From assembly GCA_017619905.1 (NCBI GenBank), contig JAFZRK010000089.1, forward strand, positions 1 to 5,654: a DNA stretch of 5,654 nucleotides, written 5' to 3'. This DNA is from Bacillota bacterium (GTDB taxonomy: Bacteria > Bacillota > Clostridia > Peptostreptococcales > Anaerovoracaceae). Every line of letters begins with the position of its first letter. The stretch's first letter is position 1. The notes under the pieces are model-generated. The model saw nothing but the letters and a program-made list of their open reading frames with translations. It searched no databases and was not told the origin of the DNA. The position numbers were made by a program, and so were the translations under genes. This document shows, piece after piece, positions 1 to 5,579 of the stretch.

Positions 1-1269
1 GACGCTTCCGTAAGGCTCGGCTTCGCTCCCAAGAAGACCATGCTCATAGCGCAGCAGCTCTACGAAGGCATAAACGTAAAGGGACAGGGCCACGTAGGTC
101 TCATAACCTACATGAGGACGGACTCCGTACGCGTCAATCCGCAGGCGGACGCCGCGTGCAAGCAGCTCGTAAAGGAGCGCTACGGTGATAACTACGTGGG
201 CAGCGGCATTTTCTCCAACAAGCGCCAGAACACCCAGGACGCTCACGAAGCAATAAGGCCCAGCAACGTCAACCTGCTGCCGGAGAACCTGGAGAGCTCG
301 CTTACTTCGGACCAGTACAAGCTGTACCGGCTGATCTGGTCGCGCTTCGTGGCCAGCCGCATGGCAGCCGCCGTGTTCGACGCAATGGGAGCGCAGATCG
401 GCTGCGGAAAGTACGAGCTCAAGGCCTACGGCAGAAAGCTCCTGTTCGACGGCTTCCTTAAGGTCTACAACGTAACCTCCGAGGAGAAGGACAAGCCCCT
501 TCCGGAGCTTAAGAAGGGCATGGGCCTTGCTCTCATAGAGGTCCACAACGAAAAGAGAGCCACCGAACCGCCCAGCAGATTTACCGAAGCCAGTCTCATA
601 AAGGAACTGGAGGAAAAGGGCATAGGCCGTCCCAGCACCTACGCGCCCATAGTTTCAACGCTTACGGAGCGCAAGTACATAGTCAAGGAAAAGAAGGCGC
701 TCATGCCAACGGATCTGGGCAAGCTGGTCACCAAGGACGTAATGGAGGTCTACTTCCCGGAGGTGGTGGACGTTGAGTTCACATCCAGGATGGAAGAGGA
801 CCTGGACAAGGTGGCGGAAGGCAAGGTCGCGTGGAAAAAGGTAATTGGAGACTACTACAACGGCAGCTTAAAGAGCGAGATAGCGCAGGCCAGATCCCAG
901 ATGGAGAAGGTCAAGCCCAAGGTGGAGCTTACCGAAGAGCTCTGCCCGCAGTGTGGAAAGCCGCTTGCCCTCAAGCACGGCAGATTCGGCGATTTCCTTG
1001 CCTGCTCGGACTTCCCCCAGTGCAGATATACAAAATCAATCATTACGTCAACAGGCGTAAAATGCCCGAAGTGCGGGTCGGAGATAATCGTTAAACGGAG
1101 CAGGAAGGGCAAGACTTTCTACGGATGCAGCAACTATCCGTCCTGCGATCAGGTCTACTGGTACAAGCCGGTCCAGAAGGAATGCCCCAAGTGTGGATCT
1201 CTCCTCGTGGAGAGGGGCCGTTCGCTCGTGTGCTCCAACCCGGACTGCGACCACAGGGAGAAGAAATAA
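1..1269 (+). CDS. topA: DNA topoisomerase I (type IA), C-terminal part; 5' end outside the window
   Basis: Type IA topoisomerase, which relaxes negative supercoils by cutting one DNA strand through a phosphotyrosine link. The frame is open from base 1, so the gene begins upstream; the first in-window ATG (40) is internal, because the residues before it (ASVRLGF-type) match the family too. About 422 residues are visible; roughly 270 N-terminal residues (Toprim domain and part of the core) would be missing if the length is the usual near-690 of Firmicutes. Seen directly: the active-site motif ITYMRTDS with the catalytic Tyr codon at 109-111; QDAHEAIRP around 235-265; the conserved block EPPSRFTEASLIKELEEKG followed by IGRPSTYA near 565-645; and three C-terminal four-cysteine zinc ribbons (Cys codons spanning 943-1023, 1063-1146 and 1183-1248). 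It ends at TAA 1267-1269. The gene is housekeeping, and a separate promoter follows it, so hslVU need not depend on topA transcription. Confidence 0.97.
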   Translation, partial: DASVRLGFAPKKTMLIAQQLYEGINVKGQGHVGLITYMRTDSVRVNPQADAACKQLVKERYGDNYVGSGIFSNKRQNTQDAHEAIRPSNVNLLPENLESSLTSDQYKLYRLIWSRFVASRMAAAVFDAMGAQIGCGKYELKAYGRKLLFDGFLKVYNVTSEEKDKPLPELKKGMGLALIEVHNEKRATEPPSRFTEASLIKELEEKGIGRPSTYAPIVSTLTERKYIVKEKKALMPTDLGKLVTKDVMEVYFPEVVDVEFTSRMEEDLDKVAEGKVAWKKVIGDYYNGSLKSEIAQARSQMEKVKPKVELTEELCPQCGKPLALKHGRFGDFLACSDFPQCRYTKSIITSTGVKCPKCGSEIIVKRSRKGKTFYGCSNYPSCDQVYWYKPVQKECPKCGSLLVERGRSLVCSNPDCDHREKK

Positions 1270-1290
1270 AACTCACCAAAGCTACATATT

Positions 1291-1319
1291 TCCCCTGTTG
1301 ACAACGGTTCGGCAGGGGA
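1291..1319 (+). terminator. Hairpin downstream of topA, possible topA terminator overlapping the hslV promoter
   Basis: TCCCCTG (1291-1297) and CAGGGGA (1313-1319) are a perfect 7-base inverted repeat. In RNA the stem can extend to 10 pairs (1291-1300 with 1310-1319) through two G-U pairs and one G-C pair, leaving a 9-base loop. It lies 22 bases after the topA stop codon and is followed by a T/A-rich run (TTATATTTATAAT) rather than a clean T tract. This fits an imperfect intrinsic terminator for topA. The -35 box of the hslV promoter lies within the hairpin, so a regulatory dyad is the alternative reading. Confidence 0.45.
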
Positions 1320-1326
1320 TTATATT
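1298..1326 (+). promoter_or_regulatory. Sigma-A/sigma-70 type promoter of the hslV-hslU-hflX-yigZ operon
   Basis: A perfect -35 box TTGACA (1298-1303) is followed after 17 bases by TATATT (1321-1326), one mismatch from the consensus -10. The start of transcription would be near 1333-1334, immediately before the CIRCE operator at 1338, which is the usual arrangement for HrcA repression. A better -10 match, TATAAT at 1327-1332, lies 23 bases from this -35 and is too far to pair with it. Confidence 0.8.
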
Positions 1327-1337
1327 TATAATAGCTT

Positions 1338-1364
1338 TTAGCACTCTTTCGCTTTGAGTGCTAA
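1338..1364 (+). promoter_or_regulatory. CIRCE operator (HrcA-binding heat-shock element)
   Basis: TTAGCACTC (1338-1346), a 9-base spacer (1347-1355) and GAGTGCTAA (1356-1364) form the exact CIRCE consensus with perfect half-sites. CIRCE is the DNA target of the repressor HrcA, which is kept active by GroEL and released on heat or misfolding stress. Here it begins a few bases after the predicted start of transcription, so bound HrcA would block initiation or early elongation. The same bases would form a 9-pair stem at the 5' end of the mRNA. The nearest downstream gene is hslV, whose start lies 56 bases beyond the element. No other gene in the window has a CIRCE. Confidence 0.96.
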
Positions 1365-1410
1365 CAACAGCAGGAAAACAGCAAATTTCAACTATTGAGC
1401 TTATAAAAAC

Positions 1411-1414
1411 GGAG
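1411..1414 (+). promoter_or_regulatory. Ribosome binding site of hslV, fixes the start at 1421
   Basis: GGAG stands 6 bases before the ATG at 1421. It supports that codon over the GTG at 1358 in the same frame, which lies inside the CIRCE repeat, has no Shine-Dalgarno sequence and would add 21 residues with no counterpart in HslV. Confidence 0.8.
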
Positions 1415-1420
1415 AACAAG

Positions 1421-1960
1421 ATGACCCAGTTTCACGCAACTACCATCTGTCTGGTGCGCCGCAGCGCGGACGACGTAGCCATAGCGGGCGATGGACAGGT
1501 AACGATGGGCGAGCATGCCATCATGAAAAACAATGCTAAAAAGATAAGAAAGATATACAAGAATCAGGTGCTCTGCGGCTTCGCAGGCTCCGTGGCGGAC
1601 GCGTATTCGCTCATGGAGAAGTTCGAGAAGAAGATGGAGGAGCATCAGGGCAACCTTAAGAGAGCCGCCGTGGCCCTTGCTCAGATGTGGCGCCAGGATC
1701 AGGCATCCAGGAACCTGGACGCGATGATGCTCGTCGCTGACAAGGACAACGTTCTTGTGATATCCGGCACCGGCGAAGTGATAGAGCCGGACGCCAGCTA
1801 CGTAGCCATCGGTTCGGGCGGAAACTACGCCTACGCCGCGGCTCACGCGCTCTACGACCACACGGACATGACCGCTGCGCAGATAGCGGAAGAGGCGCTC
1901 AGGATCGCTTCCGACATCTGCGTCTACACCAACAGCCACATTTCCGTGGAGACCCTTTAG
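1421..1960 (+). CDS. hslV: HslV, peptidase subunit of the HslVU (ClpQY) ATP-dependent protease
   Basis: Proteasome-beta-like N-terminal nucleophile hydrolase; two hexamer rings form the cytoplasmic peptidase core that degrades proteins fed in by the HslU ATPase. The predicted protein has 179 residues, normal for the family (175-182). Seen: N-terminus M-T-Q-F-H-A-T-T-I, AGDGQVT (22-28), a Lys pair at 40-41 in the region of the catalytic Lys33 of E. coli, GFAGSVADA (53-61), GSGGNYA (131-137) and DICVYTN near the C-terminus. The nucleophile could be Thr7, after removal of a 6-residue propeptide and matching the E. coli Thr1, or Thr2 after Met removal, as proposed for the Ser2 of Bacillus CodW. 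The gene is first in the operon behind a promoter and CIRCE, so heat-shock control by HrcA is likely. Its stop codon overlaps the hslU Shine-Dalgarno sequence. Confidence 0.97.
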   Translation: MTQFHATTICLVRRSADDVAIAGDGQVTMGEHAIMKNNAKKIRKIYKNQVLCGFAGSVADAYSLMEKFEKKMEEHQGNLKRAAVALAQMWRQDQASRNLDAMMLVADKDNVLVISGTGEVIEPDASYVAIGSGGNYAYAAAHALYDHTDMTAAQIAEEALRIASDICVYTNSHISVETL

Positions 1961-1964
1961 GAGG
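1959..1964 (+). promoter_or_regulatory. Strong ribosome binding site of hslU overlapping the hslV stop codon
   Basis: AGGAGG lies 6 bases before the hslU ATG, and its first two bases are the last two of the hslV TAG stop (1958-1960). A ribosome ending hslV therefore stops on the hslU initiation site. This fits coupled synthesis of the two subunits, which work as rings of six. Confidence 0.85.
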
Positions 1965-1970
1965 TAAACG

Positions 1971-3416
1971 ATGGCTAACGAACTTACAGACGGCGCCCGC
2001 ACCATTCACGGAATGACTCCGAAGGAGATAGTCGCGGAGCTGGATAAATACATAATCGGTCAGGATTCCGCCAAGAGATCCGTAGCGGTAGCCCTTCGCA
2101 ACCGCTACAGAAGGAACCTCCTGCCGGACAAGATGCGCGAAGAAATAACGCCCAAGAACATCCTCATGATGGGTCCCACGGGCGTCGGAAAGACGGAGAT
2201 AGCAAGGCGTCTGGCCAAGCTCATGGACGCGCCTTTCATCAAGGTGGAGGCCACCAAGTTCACCGAGGTCGGCTACGTGGGCCGCGATGTGGAATCCATA
2301 ATCAGGGGCCTCATGGAAGCATCCATGAGGGTCACCAAGCAGAAGCACATGAACGAGAAATACGCCGTAGCCGAGGAACTGGCCAACGAGAAGATCATCG
2401 AGGCCATAATCCCCGGCAGCAGAAAGAGGAATCCCTCGCCGGCCAGCAGCAACCCGTTCAGCTTCATAATGGGCGGCGGGCAGGCCACCTACAACAGGAC
2501 CACGGAAAAGATAGACGACAAGCAAGTTCACGAGGACAGCCAGACCGAGCTCGCCCGCAGCCAGGTCCGCGAGCAGCTCAAGAACGGTCTTCTGGAAGAG
2601 CAGTACGTAGAGATAGACGTCGTGGATCAGCCCAAGGACAGCAATCTGGACGTTTCCCAGGGCGGCACCATCTCGCTGGGCAGCATCTTCGGCGACGCCA
2701 TGCCCAAGCGATACAAGAAAAAGAACATGAAGGTTAAGGACGCCCGCAAGATACTCATCGAGCAGGAAGCCCAGAACCTCATAGACATGGACCAGGTCAC
2801 CACCGAAGCCCTGGAGAACTGCGAGCAGAACGGCATAGTCTTCATAGACGAGATCGACAAGATCGCTTCCGGCTCCGGTTTCCGCGGCGGCGTGGACGTC
2901 TCCAGAGAAGGCGTCCAGAGGGACATCCTGCCCATAGTCGAAGGCAGCGTGGTCAATACCAAGTACGGCCCGGTAAAGACGGATCACATTCTGTTCATAG
3001 GCGCAGGCGCATTCCACGTCTCCAAGCCTACGGATCTCATTCCGGAGCTTCAGGGACGTTTTCCGATAAGGGTGGAGCTGGAGCCCCTCACGAGGCACGA
3101 CTTCGTAAGGATACTCACCGAGCCGGACAACGCTCTTCTTAAGCAGCACAAGGCGCTTCTGGAGACAGAGGGCGTAAACATCAGCTTCACGGACGACGCC
3201 GTGGAAGAGATAGCCACCATGGCCGAGCTCCTCAACGAGCAGACCGAGAACATAGGCGCAAGACGTCTCCACACCATAATGGAGAAGCTTCTGGAGGACA
3301 TCTCCTATCAGATTCCGGACGTGGAGAACAAGGACATAGTCATCGACCCCGAGTACGTGCGAGGCAAGTTCTCGGAGACGATAAGAAAGGACGACATAGA
3401 CAGGTTCATCCTTTAA
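1971..3416 (+). CDS. hslU: HslU, AAA+ ATPase/unfoldase subunit of the HslVU (ClpQY) protease
   Basis: Hexameric AAA+ unfoldase that binds substrates, unfolds them with ATP and threads them into HslV. The 481 residues are somewhat longer than E. coli HslU (443) and Bacillus ClpY (467). Seen: Walker A GPTGVGKT (68-75); pore loop GYVG (101-104); the intermediate domain from about 110 to 245, with a low-complexity Pro/Ser/Gly stretch (about 148-171); Walker B IVFIDE (289-294); sensor-1 region ILFIGAGAFH (340-349); ELQGRFPIR with the putative arginine finger R363; sensor-2 GARRL (430-433 region); and the C-terminal D-RFIL end that docks into HslV. All catalytic motifs are intact. The extra length lies mostly in the intermediate domain, which handles substrates. 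The start is set by AGGAGG 6 bases upstream. The stop TAA shares one base with the hflX ATG. Confidence 0.98.
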   Translation: MANELTDGARTIHGMTPKEIVAELDKYIIGQDSAKRSVAVALRNRYRRNLLPDKMREEITPKNILMMGPTGVGKTEIARRLAKLMDAPFIKVEATKFTEVGYVGRDVESIIRGLMEASMRVTKQKHMNEKYAVAEELANEKIIEAIIPGSRKRNPSPASSNPFSFIMGGGQATYNRTTEKIDDKQVHEDSQTELARSQVREQLKNGLLEEQYVEIDVVDQPKDSNLDVSQGGTISLGSIFGDAMPKRYKKKNMKVKDARKILIEQEAQNLIDMDQVTTEALENCEQNGIVFIDEIDKIASGSGFRGGVDVSREGVQRDILPIVEGSVVNTKYGPVKTDHILFIGAGAFHVSKPTDLIPELQGRFPIRVELEPLTRHDFVRILTEPDNALLKQHKALLETEGVNISFTDDAVEEIATMAELLNEQTENIGARRLHTIMEKLLEDISYQIPDVENKDIVIDPEYVRGKFSETIRKDDIDRFIL

Positions 3417-4699
3417 TGCAATTTGACGACAGCAACAACACAATAGAGCGCGCAAGCGCAAGAGCCATCCTCGTCGGCGCATCCACCGGCGGGGATATTT
3501 CCTATTCCATGGAAGAGCTGAAAGGGCTTGCGGAAGCGGCGGACATAGAGGTCCTGGCCTACATGGAGCAGTATCTGGACCACTTCCGGGCGGCCACGCT
3601 CATAGGCAGCGGCAAGCTCAAGGAGCTTCAGGAACTCTGCGAGAGCATGGAAGCGGATCTTGTCATATTCAACGACGAGCTTTCAGGCATGCAGCTGAGG
3701 AACATAGAGGACGTCGTAGGGCGCAAAGTCATAGACCGCACCATACTCATCCTTGACATCTTCGCGGACAGAGCGACTTCCAAAGAAGGCAAGCTTCAGG
3801 TGGAACTGGCTCAGCTCCAGTACCGTCTTCCGCGTCTTCTGGGCTTCGGCAAGTCCCTGTCGCGGCTGGGCGGCGGAATAGGTACCAGAGGTCCCGGCGA
3901 AAAGAAGCTGGAGACCGACAGGCGCCACATCCAGAGGCGCATGGACGAGATAAAGAAGGACCTTGCGGAACTCAAGAAGAACAGGGCTCTTCAGCGCAAG
4001 AAACGCGAAAAGAACGGGCTTCCCGTGGTCGCTTTGGCGGGATACACCAACTCCGGAAAGTCCTCGCTCATGAACCGGCTGATGGCCATGGAGGACAGGG
4101 AGGAGAAGCAGGTCCTGGAAAAAGACATGCTCTTCGCCACGCTGGACACGGCTCAGCGGCTCGTGACGCTGGAGGACGGCAAGAGCTTCATACTCATAGA
4201 CACCGTCGGTTTCGTCAGCCGCCTGCCTCACGGACTGGTGGACGCCTTCCGCTCAACGCTGGAAGAGGTGAGCAGGGCGGATCTTATCCTTCACATAGTC
4301 GACGCATCCTTTGCGGAAAAGGACTTCCAGATAGAAGTAACGGAGCAGGTGCTGGGAGAACTTGGGGCTTCCGACCGTGACCGTCTGCTGGTATTCAACA
4401 AGATCGATCTGGTCCCGGAGTTCGAACCTCTCGGCTACGGCCAGGACGCCTTCGCCATATCCTGCAGGACAGGCGCCGGCATACCGGACCTTCTGGACGC
4501 CGTCAAGGGAAAACTGTTCTCGGGTGTTAAGAGAACGGAGCTGCTCATCCCTTATGACAAAGGCAGCGTCGTAAACGCGGTAATAAACGCCGTAAAGCCG
4601 GAAACGGTGGAATACAGGGACAGCGGAACGTACATAGCCGCGGAACTTTCGGAAGCGGACCGCGGGCGTTTCGCCGAGTACATAATTGCGGAGAACTGA
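3416..4699 (+). CDS. hflX: HflX, ribosome-associated GTPase (ribosome-splitting/rescue factor)
   Basis: GTPase of the Obg-HflX superfamily. In E. coli and other bacteria HflX binds the 50S subunit and splits stalled 70S ribosomes after heat stress. The protein has 427 residues, the same as typical HflX. Seen: the N-terminal HflX domain (about 17-180), with the basic GTRGPGEKKLETDRR motif (156-170) and a charged helical linker to about 200; the GTPase domain with G1 GYTNSGKS (209-216), G2 Thr in FATLDTA (240-246), G3 DTVG (262-265), G4 NKID (328-331) and G5 SCRTG (349-353); and a short C-terminal domain. The ATG overlaps the hslU stop by one base (TAATG) and only a weak AGG lies 11 bases upstream, so translation probably depends on termination-reinitiation from hslU. 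It is probably co-transcribed with hslVU and thus under the CIRCE. Confidence 0.97.
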   Translation: MQFDDSNNTIERASARAILVGASTGGDISYSMEELKGLAEAADIEVLAYMEQYLDHFRAATLIGSGKLKELQELCESMEADLVIFNDELSGMQLRNIEDVVGRKVIDRTILILDIFADRATSKEGKLQVELAQLQYRLPRLLGFGKSLSRLGGGIGTRGPGEKKLETDRRHIQRRMDEIKKDLAELKKNRALQRKKREKNGLPVVALAGYTNSGKSSLMNRLMAMEDREEKQVLEKDMLFATLDTAQRLVTLEDGKSFILIDTVGFVSRLPHGLVDAFRSTLEEVSRADLILHIVDASFAEKDFQIEVTEQVLGELGASDRDRLLVFNKIDLVPEFEPLGYGQDAFAISCRTGAGIPDLLDAVKGKLFSGVKRTELLIPYDKGSVVNAVINAVKPETVEYRDSGTYIAAELSEADRGRFAEYIIAEN

Positions 4700-4702
4700 G
4701 CA

Positions 4703-5302
4703 ATGGCCTATCTTTTCACGACTCTCAGGACCGAAGGATGCGCGGAACAGACCATAGAAAAGTCACGCTTCATTGCGCATGCCGCGCCAGTATCTTCAAG
4801 GGAAGAGGCGGAAGCATACATCGCAAAGATACGCGCGCAGTACCGCGACGCCACGCACAACGTCCCTGCTTTCGTGCTGGGCGACAAGCAGCAGACCGTC
4901 TGGGGCTCCGACGACGGCGAACCCGGCGGTACGGCAGGTTCGCCCGTTGCGTTGCTGATATCCTCGGAAGGTCTTACCAACGTCGTGGTGGTGGTAACGA
5001 GGTACTTCGGCGGCATAAAACTGGGGCCCGGAGGCCTTGTGAGGGCCTATACTTCCTCTGCAAGGATGGCGCTGGAAGCGGCGGGCCGCCTGGACGTATA
5101 TGAGAGCGTCACAAAACGCATAAAGATCGACTACAGCTTCCTGGGAAAGATACAGACTGCGGAGAAGGATCAGCCGTTCGCGATCCTTGGAACGTCCTAC
5201 GAAGACAAGGTCTGCATGGACGTCTCGTACGCTCCGGAGGACGAAGAAACAGTGCTCGGAACGCTCATGGACATCTGCAGCGGAAGTTTGGAGATATTGT
5301 AA
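4703..5302 (+). CDS. yigZ: YigZ/IMPACT family protein (UPF0029 plus DUF1949)
   Basis: Small cytoplasmic protein of the YigZ/YvyE family, related to the N-terminal part of eukaryotic IMPACT/Yih1, which binds GCN1 and tunes the Gcn2 stress response. The bacterial role is not established. The 199 residues match the usual 200-210. Seen: an N-terminal UPF0029 domain (about 15-125) with KSRFIA (20-25), ATHNVPAFVLG (50-60), SDDGEPGGTAGSP (69-81) and RYFGGIKLGPGGLVRAY (100-116), all family signatures, then a C-terminal ferredoxin-like DUF1949 domain (about 138-199). The start ATG lies 3 bases after the hflX stop, with GGAG at 4690-4693 inside the end of hflX. It is the last gene of the presumed operon. 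No convincing terminator follows it, only a T-rich stretch (5304-5313) without a GC-rich stem. Confidence 0.93.
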   Translation: MAYLFTTLRTEGCAEQTIEKSRFIAHAAPVSSREEAEAYIAKIRAQYRDATHNVPAFVLGDKQQTVWGSDDGEPGGTAGSPVALLISSEGLTNVVVVVTRYFGGIKLGPGGLVRAYTSSARMALEAAGRLDVYESVTKRIKIDYSFLGKIQTAEKDQPFAILGTSYEDKVCMDVSYAPEDEETVLGTLMDICSGSLEIL

Positions 5303-5321
5303 GTTTTTTATTTACAGACTA

Positions 5322-5350
5322 TTGACACTTAGGGCCAATTCCATTATAAT
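5322..5350 (+). promoter_or_regulatory. Consensus sigma-70 promoter of the tRNA cluster
   Basis: TTGACA (5322-5327) and TATAAT (5345-5350) match the consensus in all twelve positions with the optimal 17-base spacing. Transcription would start near 5356-5357, giving a leader of about 36 bases before the first tRNA. It is stronger by sequence than the hslV promoter and has no CIRCE, as expected for constitutive, growth-linked stable RNA synthesis. Confidence 0.92.
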
Positions 5351-5392
5351 TCCGTAGTGCGCCGGCTGGGAAGTCGGTCTGATATGGAGTGT

Positions 5393-5468
5393 GGGAGTAT
5401 AGCTCAGCTGGGAGAGCATCTGCCTTACAAGCAGGGGGTCACAGGTTCGAGCCCTGTTACTCCCACCA
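5393..5468 (+). tRNA. tRNA-Val (anticodon UAC)
   Basis: Complete 76-base cloverleaf. The acceptor stem GGGAGTA (5393-5399) pairs with TACTCCC (5458-5464); the D stem is GCTC/GAGC; the anticodon loop CTTACAA (5424-5430) has TAC at 5426-5428; the T arm is ACAGG-TTCGAGC-CCTGT (5441-5457). The discriminator is A5465 and CCA is encoded (5466-5468). The UAC anticodon reads GUA and GUG, and often all Val codons when U34 is modified. It is first in the cluster, 7 bases before tRNA-Asp, so processing from a joint precursor is expected. Confidence 0.97.
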
Positions 5469-5475
5469 CTTATGG

Positions 5476-5552
5476 GGCCCGGTAGTTCAGTTGGTTAGAA
5501 TGCCAGCCTGTCACGCTGGAGGTCGACGGTTCGAGCCCGTTCCGGGTCGCCA
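5476..5552 (+). tRNA. tRNA-Asp (anticodon GUC)
   Basis: Complete 77-base cloverleaf. The acceptor GGCCCGG (5476-5482) pairs with CCGGGTC (5542-5548), including one G-U pair at the second position; the D stem is GTTC/GAAT; the anticodon stem CCAGC/GCTGG encloses loop CTGTCAC (5508-5514) with GTC at 5510-5512; the T arm is GACGG-TTCGAGC-CCGTT (5525-5541). The discriminator G5549 is the Asp identity base, and CCA is encoded (5550-5552). A 27-base AT-rich spacer separates it from tRNA-Thr. Confidence 0.97.
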
Positions 5553-5579
5553 TTTTGAAAAGTGAATAGACGGCATTTT

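Noticed and set aside
1327..1332. TATAAT as the -10 box of the hslV promoter
   Set aside because: It is a perfect hexamer but lies 23 bases from TTGACA, and the sequence 17 bases upstream of it is a poor -35. TATATT at 1321-1326 has the right spacing.
1358..1420. Longer hslV starting at GTG 1358
   Set aside because: The GTG lies within the CIRCE right half-site, lacks a Shine-Dalgarno sequence and adds residues unlike any HslV; ATG 1421 has GGAG 6 bases upstream and gives the family's N-terminus.
1388..2005. A 205-codon open frame on the minus strand opposite hslV
   Set aside because: It mirrors the hslV reading frame, has no family motif, and is a shadow of the + strand gene.
1899..3482. 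A 527-codon open frame on the minus strand opposite hslU
   Set aside because: It lies wholly against hslV, hslU and hflX coding sequence, its translation is rich in Leu, Val, Tyr and His with no recognisable domain, and the + strand genes are certain. It follows from the codon bias of hslU.
4738..5103. A second + strand open frame within yigZ
   Set aside because: It overlaps yigZ in another frame, its product is Arg-rich and without a recognisable motif, and yigZ carries all the family signatures.
5298..5316. Intrinsic terminator after yigZ
   Set aside because: TGTAA and TTACA can pair around a T-rich loop, but the stem is only 5 pairs and AT-rich, and the T run lies in the loop instead of after the stem.
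5553..5579. Terminator or promoter between tRNA-Asp and tRNA-Thr
   Set aside because: The 27-base spacer is AT-rich but has no stem and no -35/-10 pair; the three tRNAs are best read as one transcript.
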